From contig RSEF01000003.1 in NCBI GenBank assembly GCA_003993805.1, positions 41,208,132 to 41,272,131 of the forward strand: a stretch of 64,000 nucleotides of DNA. The letters run 5' to 3'. The notes beneath the pieces were generated by a model. It made no database searches. It was not told the origin of the DNA and worked only from the letters and a program-made list of their open reading frames with translations. Source of the stretch: Himantopus leucocephalus (taxonomy: Eukaryota; Chordata; Aves; Charadriiformes; Recurvirostridae). Made by a program: the position numbers and the translations under genes. Below are positions 35,881 through 47,700 of this stretch, piece by piece (positions within the stretch are counted from its first letter, which is position 1; every line of letters begins with the position of its first letter).

Positions 35881-38800
35881 GTAAGAGATACGAAAAACAT
35901 CATCCAACTATTCTTTCACTGCTAAATTTGAATAACTTACAGTACAATATGTGTCTGCAGTTATGTACTCAAATTTTGAGTTATCAAAAATTAATTATTT
36001 ATTACTGAATATATTCAGTGCAGTGACTTTAAGAAAAATAGCCTAAAGATTGTAAGAATTCAATAACATTTTCTGAACTTGAGATTTATCTGTCTGTACT
36101 TCATGATTTGTTAAAAAATGTTTGGGGTTTGAGCAACCTCCCTTGAAGTTTAATCACAAAATCCTTCGCAGGGAAGTAAGCCAAAGCATGAAGGAGATGC
36201 AAGGCACAGCATTCAAAGTGAGTGGTGTGGAGGAGGGCTGTACCCATGCTACCACCTTGAGAAGACTTTCCAGCTGTTGGCCCTTGCCCTCATGTTTTGG
36301 TAAAACAATAGGTCTGCACCAATTCCTATTCTTCCACACCTGAGCCCTCTTTTCCAAAACAAAAACAATGTTCATAGCCCAAAGAGGAGTCTAGTTTAGG
36401 CTGAGCAATGAGCAGATGTCATTCCCCAAGTCCTTGGGAGCATATTGGGTACAGCAGTAGGGACAGGTCCATGTTCTCTATCCCCAGCTCTGTGTCCACA
36501 CAGCTGGAAAGCTTGTGTCATATGGCCAGACAGGGAATGCATAACAGAGGGGTGCTCAGCACAGATTTTTAAAACCTATTGGGCCAAAATAATTTGAGGA
36601 TAGTTGTCCTCATTCTCTTCTGAAATGGGTATCAGATTCCTGCAGGTAAACACTTAATACCTTACACAGTCTCACTGGTTTTCTAATAAATTCTAATTTC
36701 TACTCTGTTAAAGATCCTGAAATTTTGTTTTGGAAATGAGAGACCCATGATGTCTCCTTGTGCCAGTCCAGAAGGGAAAATCAACTGAAACAGCAAATTA
36801 ACTTCTACTGGCATATATTTCAATGTCCTGAAGAAGTGAAGTTAAATCCACCCTCTTTGTATATTACCCAGCATCTGCCCTCTACTGATCCATTAATTAC
36901 TGACAGGAAAAATATACATATTCTTTGATACAATTTGACTTCTTTCATTCTTTACTTTTTATAGTCTCAGACCCCCTTCTGATAACACTTAAGCCAATGC
37001 AGAAAATGATTTCTGAGGTCTCACCTTTTCTCTTTCTTCTTTTTCCCACCACATAGAGCTTGTGCTCCTGAGTTCATGTTTTTCTAATCTTGTGGTACGG
37101 CAGATCAAGGAGCTTAAGCAACATAAAATGCTGCCCTTTTTGTAGGGTTAACGCTCTGCCAGTGCAGCCTTGTGAATTCGCTCAGCATCAGCATGATAGA
37201 AGGCAGTTGGGGAATATCAGTACAATGGTGTTATTGCACTCTTGCGGTAGGTCAGCTTAAAGTCTCACAGCCCCCTTTCCATCATTTTTATAAGAGGATA
37301 CCCCCAAAAAGGATCACAGATCTTGAGCCTGAATTTATTCAGATCAGTCAAGTGGAATTTTGCTGTTGACTACGTAAGAAGCACAGCGTAAGAAGCACAG
37401 CCCAAGCAAAGGTCACAGGACTTGAAATAACTTTTCTTTTTTACACGTGACAGAATTAAACAAAATTCCCTTCTCTCACTCTACCTTCCTAATATTGTCC
37501 CATCAGAAGCAAACATCAATACATTTTAAAATGTATATGTATGCCGCAGTTACTCATGCCAGTACACTCAAGTACAAGGTGCCTCTTAGGTCACAGAGGT
37601 CATTCCCCTGTTATTCTAAGCAACTACTTAATTATTTTTTTTCTCAATACCAATAAATTTTTGTCTTAAAACCAGCCAGGTTTCCCTCTCTTCTCACCTC
37701 CTCTGGAATGTTTTTCCAAACCTTATCACTGTCATGGTTAGCAACCTTCTTCAAACTCCCATTTTGCATTTACTGGGACCAGTTAATAAACTTAACAATT
37801 AACCTTTTTTAAAGTACATTAAAATAAAATAGAAGGCCTGCTAATTATTTAAGAACTTAAAAGTGACTGTATTTTATTGGAAGCCAATGTAATAATGCAT
37901 CGTGGCTTAATCTTTCCATTAATTTCTTTTGAGATAATCAAATTAACCTAAATTAAGGTGAGGAGATAAGCCCTAGAAATAAACAAATATTGAAATCTAT
38001 AGTTCCAGGTGCAACTGAACACAGATAAATTCTGACTAGAGCGTGAGAATGTGTATGACCTTTCCCCTTTTTGGGGGTTCTTTAGAAATGTTAGAAATAC
38101 CAAATTTATAAATCTCTCACATAAGGAATAGCATGAATAAAGCTATTGTACAGGACCGTTTTCTGTATGACAGGGTTACGCAAAATTGTTAGAGAGAAAA
38201 CACATTATTTTAGCCCTCCTCAATGTTGAAAAAGGACACTCAAGAAGTTACGTAAGTAATCTGAATATTCACTACAATCTATTTAGCTTTCCACAGTGAT
38301 TTGTCTATGCACACACTGCTCATACTCATAAAACAGCTGGTTGTTTAAAGGCAAGACTTCTTACAGTTGAGGAAACCTCCAGATGTTTCAAAGACTTCTT
38401 CATTCAGCCTTCCATGCCTGCTTTCACTCTTTGATTCCTGCGGCACTAGTTTTGACAGCTGATTTCCTCTTTTTACAGGTCTCCATCTTCACAATGAACA
38501 TCAAGACAGCTTGTCAGGGGAAGTTAAATTCAAAGGCTTTCAACATTGCTTTTCTATCTGCCAGCTCTTTGTTGTTGTTTTCTTCTATTACTGTTTGTTT
38601 ATTTGTTTGCCATTTCTAATCAGAAAAGTAGGAAGAAGAGGGAAAAAACATGATATTTCTACTAATATATTTTACCAGTGAGCTTCGGCTGGCTGGTGAG
38701 AAATACCCTTCAGGGAAGTTTTACTGGACAGATGAGCAGCACAGGAGTTGTGTGCACATAGTTACAGCAATTGCTGAACAGTATTTTGAAATTGCTACAT

Positions 38801-41800
38801 GTAGAGAATTGTTTTCTTGTAGTGGTATTTTTTAAACTGTTTTTCATTTAGTACTCTTTCTTGTGTTCGAAAGTTCAGGAGGCCTAGTCATTGTTGGTAA
38901 ACCAGAAGGAAAAAATAAGGTCTTTCAGTGAGAAAGGAACAGAAAATGTGTCTAGTTCTTGTATTGCAAAAGTGATCTGGTTAATTTCTGTGCTAGAACT
39001 TCTCTCCTGAGCACGAATTTCCACCAAACTCTGGGGAGATTCCATGCCTTAGCAAGTGACTTTAAATCACTCTGGGGTGATACTTATTTTATTGCAACCA
39101 GGACATTTCTGAGACAGGCATGTGATTATTGCTGTATGTAATGAGTATAATCATTATCAGAACTACAAGCTTAGTTAAATTATGTTCCTTGTTAAAAGAA
39201 AAAGTAAGCAATGTAACATTCAAATGGTAAAATGTCATTAAATACTTAAAAATTCATCCTTATTTTGCATAGTAGAGGCAGTACAGGAGCCGATGTTTCA
39301 TGAGCCATTCTGAAGAAGTTGTCCAATCACCTTTATTTCTCAATCTACTTTGGAGTCTGTATTTCTACATCCAAATAATTCCTGGTCACGGTAAAACTTT
39401 TTTTATTGTATGGAGTGGAGAACTGTTGCCCAAATCACAGAGCACACATTAAAATTGACCTAACCGGAGAATCAATCTGAGGCCATTTTAACATAAGCTT
39501 TTTTCAGTAAAGTGTAAACCTTCCCTTTTTATTTTATTACATCACGTTTTACACCACTTTTTAAAATAGAAAGCATTTAATCAAATACAGTTTACAGTTT
39601 TACAGAATGACAGATAACAGTATACAATGCCATCTCACCCACAGAGATGGCAAAGACGGCCAGTGCAGGCAGTAGCATTAACTGCGTGACATCCCACGCG
39701 TTAGGCATGTTTCAGATGAGGAGGGGGAAGTTCTGGATGATCCAGTGGCTATTTTGTATTACTCCTCTTCATACATATATCTGTCTTGGACTGACTTCAC
39801 AAAGCACTTAGGCACACAAGACATGCTTATATGTCTACGTGACTACATAATTAAAATGTCCCTTTTTTCTCACAGTGAACAAAGAAAATTAAGTGATCAG
39901 CAGAGCTCCCTATGGAACCATCATATTCTCACAAGCATACCTCTGAATGTACTTAAGCAAATACAGACAGCACAATGACAATTTAAAAATGCTGGCTACA
40001 TTTTGACCGATACTTTACAGTAAGTATATAATGATATGATAAGGCTAAGTTTATGTCTTTAAAATCCACTGAGAAATACTTTGAACAGTGGCAATGGAAT
40101 AACAATTGCAGCAAGAAAATCTAGAAAGAATCAAGTCTCATAATCAGATCTGTAATTACTACCGGGCATTATGTGACAGATTTCATTTTGTGACTTGGAC
40201 GAAACAAATGGTTCAATGATTATTGAACTTAATAGATGCCTGAGGTTATATGATGATGTGTATGTTGTATCAAATATAAACATGTATAAGGGTTTTCAAA
40301 GACTTTCACCCAATTTAGAACATGCCCCATGCACCTAAGTCCCTTACACACATTTAAAAATTTCTGGTTTAGGGATGGAAGTTAGTTCCAAAAATCTAGC
40401 CTGGAATAACTCTCTGTAACTCTGGTGTGGATGTGTATATTTTAGAGTAAGTGCCTTCTTCTAGATTAAATAGCTTTAAAAATGAAATTACAGTGTCTGC
40501 ATATAAAAGATGTGCAGACTTCTTCAAGAAATGCTGATGAATCAAAGCAATTTAGCAGTGAGAATCAAAAACATTCTGGGAACTAGAGGGAAGTTGGACT
40601 CTCTCCTTGGCAATGAATAATGGGTTTAGTTAACTGGACACTTTAAATGATGACCTATCAAATTTCAAAATACAGACTGATGTCTTTATTAAGAAAATGT
40701 CTTCCTCTGAGCAGCCACAACTAATTTTGGTCCCTGAGTTGAAATTGTGAGACTTAATTGCCATGACTGTTGGATGCCTATTTGCAGGTGGTGTTATTAT
40801 TGCTAAACCTTTATCCATCTGTTTCACTAAACCCATTTCTTTGTCCATAATGATTGTTTGCAGTACTAGTTCTCCAGGTCACATTCAGCACATATTTTAT
40901 AGTTACTGTATTTCAAGGCAAAAGCCTTATTTCTTTTCCCAGAAGATAAATTTTGAGTGGAAAAATATTCTGAAATATTATGATACTGCTTGCAGACCCA
41001 GACCTGACCTGGGCAATTCTGATACTTGCTAGATCCACATCCTTTCCCCTATGCACTGATTCCCCCCTGTACTACACCAGTCCAGCAAGGTCTGGCTCAT
41101 ATTTATCTTTATTTTTCATAAATGGTCCTATTGGTTTCAGCAAGAGAGTGGCATCATTGTAAGATAGGTAAGTCTTGTAGTACAAGGATAAATGCTCTCA
41201 GTAAGGCAGGAGAGGGTAGATATATGTAGGGGTCTTGATCTTAAAAAAAAAAAGACAACAAAAATCCTTTCCCAGAGCCATACACTTCTGTCTGATTCTG
41301 GGAAACAGAAATCAAAAATTGTTGGGTCATACTTCCACAATTCCTGAAAAACTATAAGATGCTTTGAAGACCACGTTTGCACCATCATTTGGGAAAAAAA
41401 ATGAGAGGGCATAGGAGCAAGTAAAACAGTTTTAGATCTACCTTTCTTTTCCTTAAAATCAGGCTAAACTTATTCAGCTATGCTCATCACAAAGTTTTCC
41501 CAACTCACTGGCTGGCCTTAGTATTGTCCAGAGAGAATGAGCAGTGGAGATTTTCTGGTTCAGAAATATCTGCTTAGCTTTGATTGCTCTTTTGTATCTC
41601 CTGTGTTTTAATTTGATGGAACTGTAATAATCACCTGAGTCAGTCAGGTGACTTTGCAGCAATAGTGTCAGAAGGCAACAAATGGAGCCTTTTTGCGTAG
41701 GAAACATACATCAAGCCCCCTGGTCTCTTTGGAATATCAATCTCTACCTTGTACACAAAACTTGCTTCAATAAGATTTATCCTGTCTGTTCCTTTTCCAC

Positions 41801-43139
41801 ATTACAGTCATAGTGAAAATACAGTTTATATAAGATAGTGTGATAAAATGCTGGCAAAAGAGGCAATATACAGGACAAGAAATTCTATTTACAAAGCACC
41901 TTATCTTGTGAAAATGGAGCTTGCTTTTTTTCTTTTCCCCTTTGAATGGAGCATGCATCTAAGTCTATAAACTCTTAGGCTTACATAGTATAAGAGTAGA
42001 CTAGAAATTTAAAACCATATACCAAATGATTCCCTTCATTAATCAGATAAGGTCAATATATGGATTAGCATTGTACTTAACTAGTACAATACCTGATCAT
42101 TAGAATTAGGTTTTATGTAAAGCAATAGGTCAAACAAATAACAGAAGATTGGCTCTGATCTGAAACAATACTGTGTTGAGGGGAGAGAAAATGATTTTTC
42201 CAGATTAAAAAAAAAAGAAGAAGAAGAAGAATGAGAATTAAACTAAGGGTTTTTTTCCCTTTTTCTGCTAGATGCAATGTAATAGATTTTCTGTTGAAGT
42301 GCCACTGTCTGATAAAGCTTATAGTCCATATAAAAAAGGGGACAGCTGGGAAGGCCATATTAATCATAATAATTAGAATTGATTTTAACGTTGTCTCACA
42401 CTGACCACATATACTGGCTAACTCTGTCTGGCCCTTGGCCACAGGTCAACCCTCTCCTAGAGCTTTTGTGAGTGACAACCTCCTGCCCACTTGTCTCCCA
42501 CCCTGTTGCCCTCAGCTGTCCTCGTAATTTAGCCAAACACCCCATAACCACACGGCTCCCCGCTTGTTGCATCTCGCCTTCCTGCATGCTGCTCAGGGAG
42601 AGGTCTCGAGACTGATCATCATTATATTTAATCTGAATTTTCCAAATATTTTTCCCTTTTTGTGTGTTTGTTATTATGCTCGTAATTTGCTCTGTTATTA
42701 GGAATATACCCAGTACAGTTTACTAGTTGGGAGCTATTTTACACAGTGATTTTTATTTTAGAAAAGAAAAGCTCTGTGATCCATTTTTCATTTTCTGTAG
42801 CAATAACCAAAATGCAGCTATCTGTTTTTATGACCCAGGATGCCATATTCCGAACAAGAAGTTAGGATTACTTCTCACACTTAATACCTGTTCTTGTAAA
42901 AATGTTCCTCATTACAATAAACCTGACTCACAAGTCTTTCATTAGAAAATCCCACTTGGCCATTAAACAGTACTAATGTTTTCCTATTGTGCTTAAAAAT
43001 GAATAATTCATATCCTCTATGAGAATAAACTAGGATGATGAGTAATAAGGCAGAACAAATACACATCTATGACCTATTTTATATATTTTACTGTGTGCTG
43101 GCTACATGTGATTTTCTGCCTTTGTTTTTGTTGGCTAGG
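35881..43139. other. Unique AT-rich DNA with minor tandem repeats, no gene seen
   Basis: A perfect 14-bp tandem pair (CGTAAGAAGCACAG) lies at 37373-37400. A (GAA)n run of about five units lies at 42217-42231 after an A-rich tract. 37790-37960 is dense in TTAA/ATTA motifs and may be conserved non-coding sequence. No coding region is supported. Confidence 0.55.
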
Positions 43140-43290
43140 GTGAATTTTGTTAAAATATATTTTTTTATATATGTATGAATAAATATGTATATATGTATAA
43201 GAGATGTATGGATCAAAATAAATGAGCTTTGGTGTGTGTCTGTGTACATTTTCCACACATACACATACATATACACACACATACTCATGG
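43140..43290. repeat. AT- and CA-rich low-complexity region
   Basis: Interrupted (TA)n, ATGTATATATG-like and (CA)n/(GT)n stretches alternate purine and pyrimidine over about 150 bp. The two overlapping minus-strand frames here (43074-43307), rich in Tyr, Ile and His, are by-products of the simple sequence. Confidence 0.8.
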
Positions 43291-43583
43291 CACTTTAAGA
43301 ACTTCAAGGAAATAAAAAAACCCGAACAATACTTTTAATAAGGGAGTAACTGCTTGGAGAAGCTCAGTTCTTCTGTGCACTGTCATTTCCCTGAACTGTG
43401 TCACGGCTGTAGGTATAGCCCTTTTTTTTCCTGTTTTTTCTCTGCAAAAACAGTTGTCAATTAGAGTTTCAAAATATTCACTAACGTGTCTCACACAAAG
43501 TGGGTGAACCATGAGGAACATCTCCTGATGAACCATGAATATATGTGTTCTTTCATACTTCCTGCCAACTTATTTATTAAAAA

Positions 43584-43633
43584 NNNNNNNNNNGGAAGGG
43601 AAGGGAAGGGAAGGGAAGGGAAGGGAAGGGAAA
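43584..43633. repeat. (GGGAA)n microsatellite next to a 10-N gap
   Basis: Ten N bases (43584-43593) are followed by about eight GGGAA units (43594-43633). The gap lies at the edge of the array, so the true repeat number is unknown. G-rich pentamer arrays are a common cause of breaks in short-read assemblies. Confidence 0.92.
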
Positions 43634-43954
43634 GAAATATTAGAAACTTAAAACTCAGTGAGTTTAGACCAACAACACATTGTCTTAGGAGACATTCCTC
43701 CAGCAGAAAAAGAACAAGTGTGTTTCTTTCTGTGTGAGAAACCATGCCTTTCCAGGAGGGAAAACCTGACCCCAGATCCTTATTCCATTTACAGAAACTT
43801 AACAGTTCAACCTTTTCTATTATTTCAGTTATAACCAATCACCCAATTTTATTAAAAAAAAAGGTCATCTGAGGAAAAGTAAAACCTTCATTTAATTCCT
43901 AATAAGCACTACATTATACTACTTGTGGAAAACAAGAGGAGAGGTGTGTCTCAG
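43634..43954. other. Unique AT-rich DNA, no gene seen
   Basis: Nothing recognised. Frames crossing the adjacent gap are artefacts. Confidence 0.6.
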
Positions 43955-44165
43955 TTTAATTAACACAATTTGTGGCCCATATGATTGGGGGAAAAAAGAA
44001 TTAATCCTAGTGGAAGTAATGGGTTATTAGGGTTTGATGAAACTTCTGCTTCCAGCCGAGTTTCCTTGTAACGCATCCTTAATTAACGTGCCATTATTTG
44101 TAAATGTTGCCAAACACCCATAAAAAGCCAATTCGAGTTTGTTTAAGTTAATTAAACAGAGCTGC
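43955..44165. promoter_or_regulatory. Homeodomain-motif-rich segment with three TTAATTAA palindromes
   Basis: TTAATTAA occurs at 43956-43963, 44079-44086 and 44148-44155, three times within 200 bp. It is accompanied by CCCATAAAAA (about 44118, a CDX/posterior-HOX-like site), GAATTAATCC and CCATTATTTG. TTAATTAA is a palindromic homeodomain or POU-type site and is expected only rarely by chance. The segment abuts a GC-rich, CpG-enriched patch. This density is typical of vertebrate conserved non-coding elements, but conservation cannot be seen here. Confidence 0.35.
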
Positions 44166-44179
44166 TGTTCTTGACACCC

Positions 44180-44720
44180 TTTTTGCAGAGTGTGCTGGCG
44201 CCCGCACCCCTCTGCACTTCTCCACTAGGCCCGCTCAGGGCCACCCTCACGTGCCAGGGGCTCAGCCGCCACTGCAGGGACAGGCAGGGCAGGCTCCTGC
44301 CGAGCAGGGGCCTGGTGCCATCAGCCCTGTGTCCGCAGACACCGACACCGCCAGGCCACCCTCATTGCGCCCACGGGCTGGGCTCCCCCATGCCCCAGTG
44401 AGGCACCCGGTCGGGCCCGGCCTCCTCCCCACCCTGGCCTCCAAGATGGAGGTGTGGGCTCTGCAGTCAGAGGCCTGTGCAGTCAGCACTGCAGCAAGTT
44501 TAGTCCCCTCCTGCCAGAGGGAAGAAAGGTTCTGCAGCTGAAGGGAAAAACATATTTTTGTCGTATTTGCTGTATGTTCCGGCAGAGTGGGCAGTGGGGC
44601 ACAGCATGGCAGATGCCAGGCCCAGCCACCAGGTTCAGGTGCGGCAGTGCGGTGCGGTGCAGTCCTGCCTGGGAGGCCGAACGGGGGCCAAGATGTGCCA
44701 CGCGTCAGTCACCTCCTTGG
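44180..44720. other. GC-rich, CpG-enriched patch
   Basis: From about 44195 to 44430 I count about 14 CpG dinucleotides in roughly 230 bp of very GC-rich sequence; CpGs continue more sparsely to about 44705 (GCGGTGCGGTGC near 44649). It contrasts sharply with the AT-rich flanks. Frames stay open on both strands, as expected from few stops, and none resembles a known protein. Possible explanations are a promoter-type islet for an unannotated transcript, a regulatory element together with the motif cluster just upstream, or a GC-rich remnant. Confidence 0.45.
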
Positions 44721-47700
44721 AAATACACCCCACCAGTACACAGGACTAGCAAAAACAGTTATACAAAGGTGAGTGCAAACACTGCCGTGTTTTCTCTGTG
44801 CCTGCTTTTCAGCATGGAGAGACTGCTGAGCTGCAGAGGTAAAGGTGCAGACCCAGTACCCCACCCGTATGGTACAGGCCTGGTTGGAAACTGTGTATTG
44901 TTTGGTTAATACAGTCTTCCTCTCCTTCACCACACTGTTCTTTATTTTTTTGTCTGGAAAATTGAATTGTGAAATTGTAAGTAGTTCTGACAAAGTCTGT
45001 AGCTGAACAAAATACAGGAGGACAAATTTTTAAAAGTTCAGTTAAAAATCAGTTTAAAAGCTGATAAAAAGAGAACAGACCAGACTGGCTCAGACCAAAC
45101 TAAACAGGACAGGGTGGCAACAGCCAAGTAAGGACTACACTTTATCATGGCTAAAACAATGCCCTCCAAGCCAACGCGTAAGAAATGTTAGCTTCTGCCC
45201 TCTGAAATTATAATGCTTATGTATCTGGATAGACATATGTATACATTTGTATGCCTGTGTGTATAAGTGTGTGTATATATACATATAGGTAAAGAAAGCT
45301 AGGTATTCGATCTTCCTTTTGTCCTCACTGTGCCTATCTTCTTCATTTGGAAAAATAATGCTTCAGTGAACAGCTACAGTAATCTTATAACAAATAAGAA
45401 TCATCTAGAAAGAATCATCCATCCTCCTAAGTTAAACATTGATTTCTTATTGTAACGGAGGTTATCCCTCTCCAGAACTTATGCTGAATATGGTATTTTA
45501 CCACAGAAATACACAAACAAGAGATGCTGGAAGGCATTCTTTGTCATCCTCGTAGCTCTTTCTCCAATTCCCATTTGACAACCCAGTGATTTAGATGCAG
45601 TATATAATGTTTATGGAAGATCTTTTTTTAATGGCAATATTTGATAGCCTAATTTGTTCTGTTTGTGACTCAGACAGCTGCATTTTCAATGGCTGATGCT
45701 CATTTCATATGAATCCTGTTTGCCGTCCACCTACAAGGAAAACAGAAAAGATGTTGAAGCCAGGACACATTTCTATATCTCACAGTAGTAATTTAGCACA
45801 GACAATACCTAGCTGTCTCTATAGATTCAACAGATAAATGAAGCTATCATTGGTGAAAGTGAAAAAAATTTCATGCCTTCTGAGCAGGTAATTGATCTTT
45901 GTGTTCTCATAGTCTTGCTTGCAAGCAAAACAGATTTCTTCCAGGATACCTTTTAACTGGGCTAAATTAAAGTGGAAGATTTCTAGATTTTAATTTTAAT
46001 TCCACATTCAGAAGGACTTTAAGGAAAAGGACTGGTCTGAGAAGAAAGATTAATATCAACACAGATGATTCACATGGAGGATATATGTCTGTCTGTAGGG
46101 AGTTCCACAATGAACAAATGCAAGAAAAAACATTTCCTTATCTGCTAAGGAAAGAAAACTAATGTTTTATGATTTAGTCCTAAATTCACTGAAGATTTTG
46201 GTATCTAGTCTGAGCTATTCTAACAATAAGCCTACATGTAAGCATCTAACATATCCTTCTATTATAGGCCAGTGGAGAGGTGAATATGACTGGCTGGCTC
46301 AGCTTCCCCCATAGTTGCTATTGCAGCTTTTTCATTTGTACAAAGTGCTTTTGTCAGCAGGGAGACCTTAAAATGACAGTGGAGACTGAATTAACTTTTA
46401 CTTTAAATGGGAACTTTATAAAGTTGACCAGAAAAGTATTAACAACTGGGAAAATTAGCATACCTTCTGACAGTGCTGTGATGTCTCTGAGAATAAGAAA
46501 ATCCCCACTGAAGTGGCAGTCTGCCTCAAATCTTCCATCAGTAAGAAATGGTGGGTAAAATCCCATTTTCATTTCAAAACAATCAGTTTTACTTCTATCC
46601 TGAAAGAACATTTCAATAGAGAGACATTAATTTGATGTAAATACTTTGAACATTGTAACGGAGAAACAAGAATCATCTCTTATTCTAAAATGCACGTATA
46701 GGTGTTAAAAAATGTTACCCTAATTATACATGAAACGTTTCTTTTCAAGATAAATTGTGTTGACAGTTTAAGAACTTAGATGAGGGAGTGTACGCAGAGA
46801 ATATTCAGATCTGGTAGATCCAAATCCAACATAAGTAGAACAATAGTAAACCACATAACCAAGGTATTTTAAACCTTAGTGTGTGTGTGATACTAGAAAT
46901 CATGGGTGTTAACCAGAGATACAAATGTAGGCATGTTTTTCTGAGAGTTAAGACTTAGGAATTTTGAAATTGATTACATTGAGAAATATGAATGCAGTAA
47001 ATATGCTTTTTTCTTTTTTTAAAACTACCTGTAGTATATTAACAGTAGCATGTCTGAATGAATGAACAAAATTATAATGGATAATTATGAGAGCTAGTTC
47101 TTGCATCCCACCATATAGTTTTGTGAAGAACAAAGTGCATTAAATTATTACTATTAGCATAGGCATATTTCTGCAGTAAGGTAGAAGAAGCAGAGCTTAA
47201 CCAAGGCTATTTGCGGCGTGGCACTGAAAAGAATATCCTCTATGGCTGATGATCCTTTGCTATTACAGCTGATTTCTACACAAGTGAAAGTGACCTTTAA
47301 CTGAAATGACAGCAAAGCTTGGATGACAGAGTGTTTGTATTTCAGTTTTCCATACAATTCTGCACTGTACTGACAGCTACTTTGAGTTTAGGCACATATG
47401 CCTTACACCAAGTACAGATGTACAACTTCTGCCTTCCTCCATCTCCACGTGTGTGGAGATTCTGAGGTGGCTCCTCAGAGAAGAGAAGGCGGCAAAGACT
47501 CATCACTCTCGGTGGTGCCAGCCAGCATATTACACGACTGACTGACATGCTGCACAAAAGATATACGTGTGCAAAATTCAGTTGGAAAATTTAGCTTCTC
47601 ACCTAGGAAAGTGTTTTGGGTTTTTTTTTGTTTTGGTTTGTTTTGGGTTTTGTTTTTTTTGGTAATCCCTACAATAACTGTTGCTCTCAAACCTGCTTAA

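Noticed and set aside
37020..37075. Minus-strand donor-like AAG/GTGAGA with a Lys/Arg-rich short frame
   Set aside because: The acceptor side has no pyrimidine tract, and the basic peptide comes from a polypurine strand.
43074..43307. Tyr/His/Ile-rich minus-strand frames
   Set aside because: They are translations of TA- and CA-type simple sequence.
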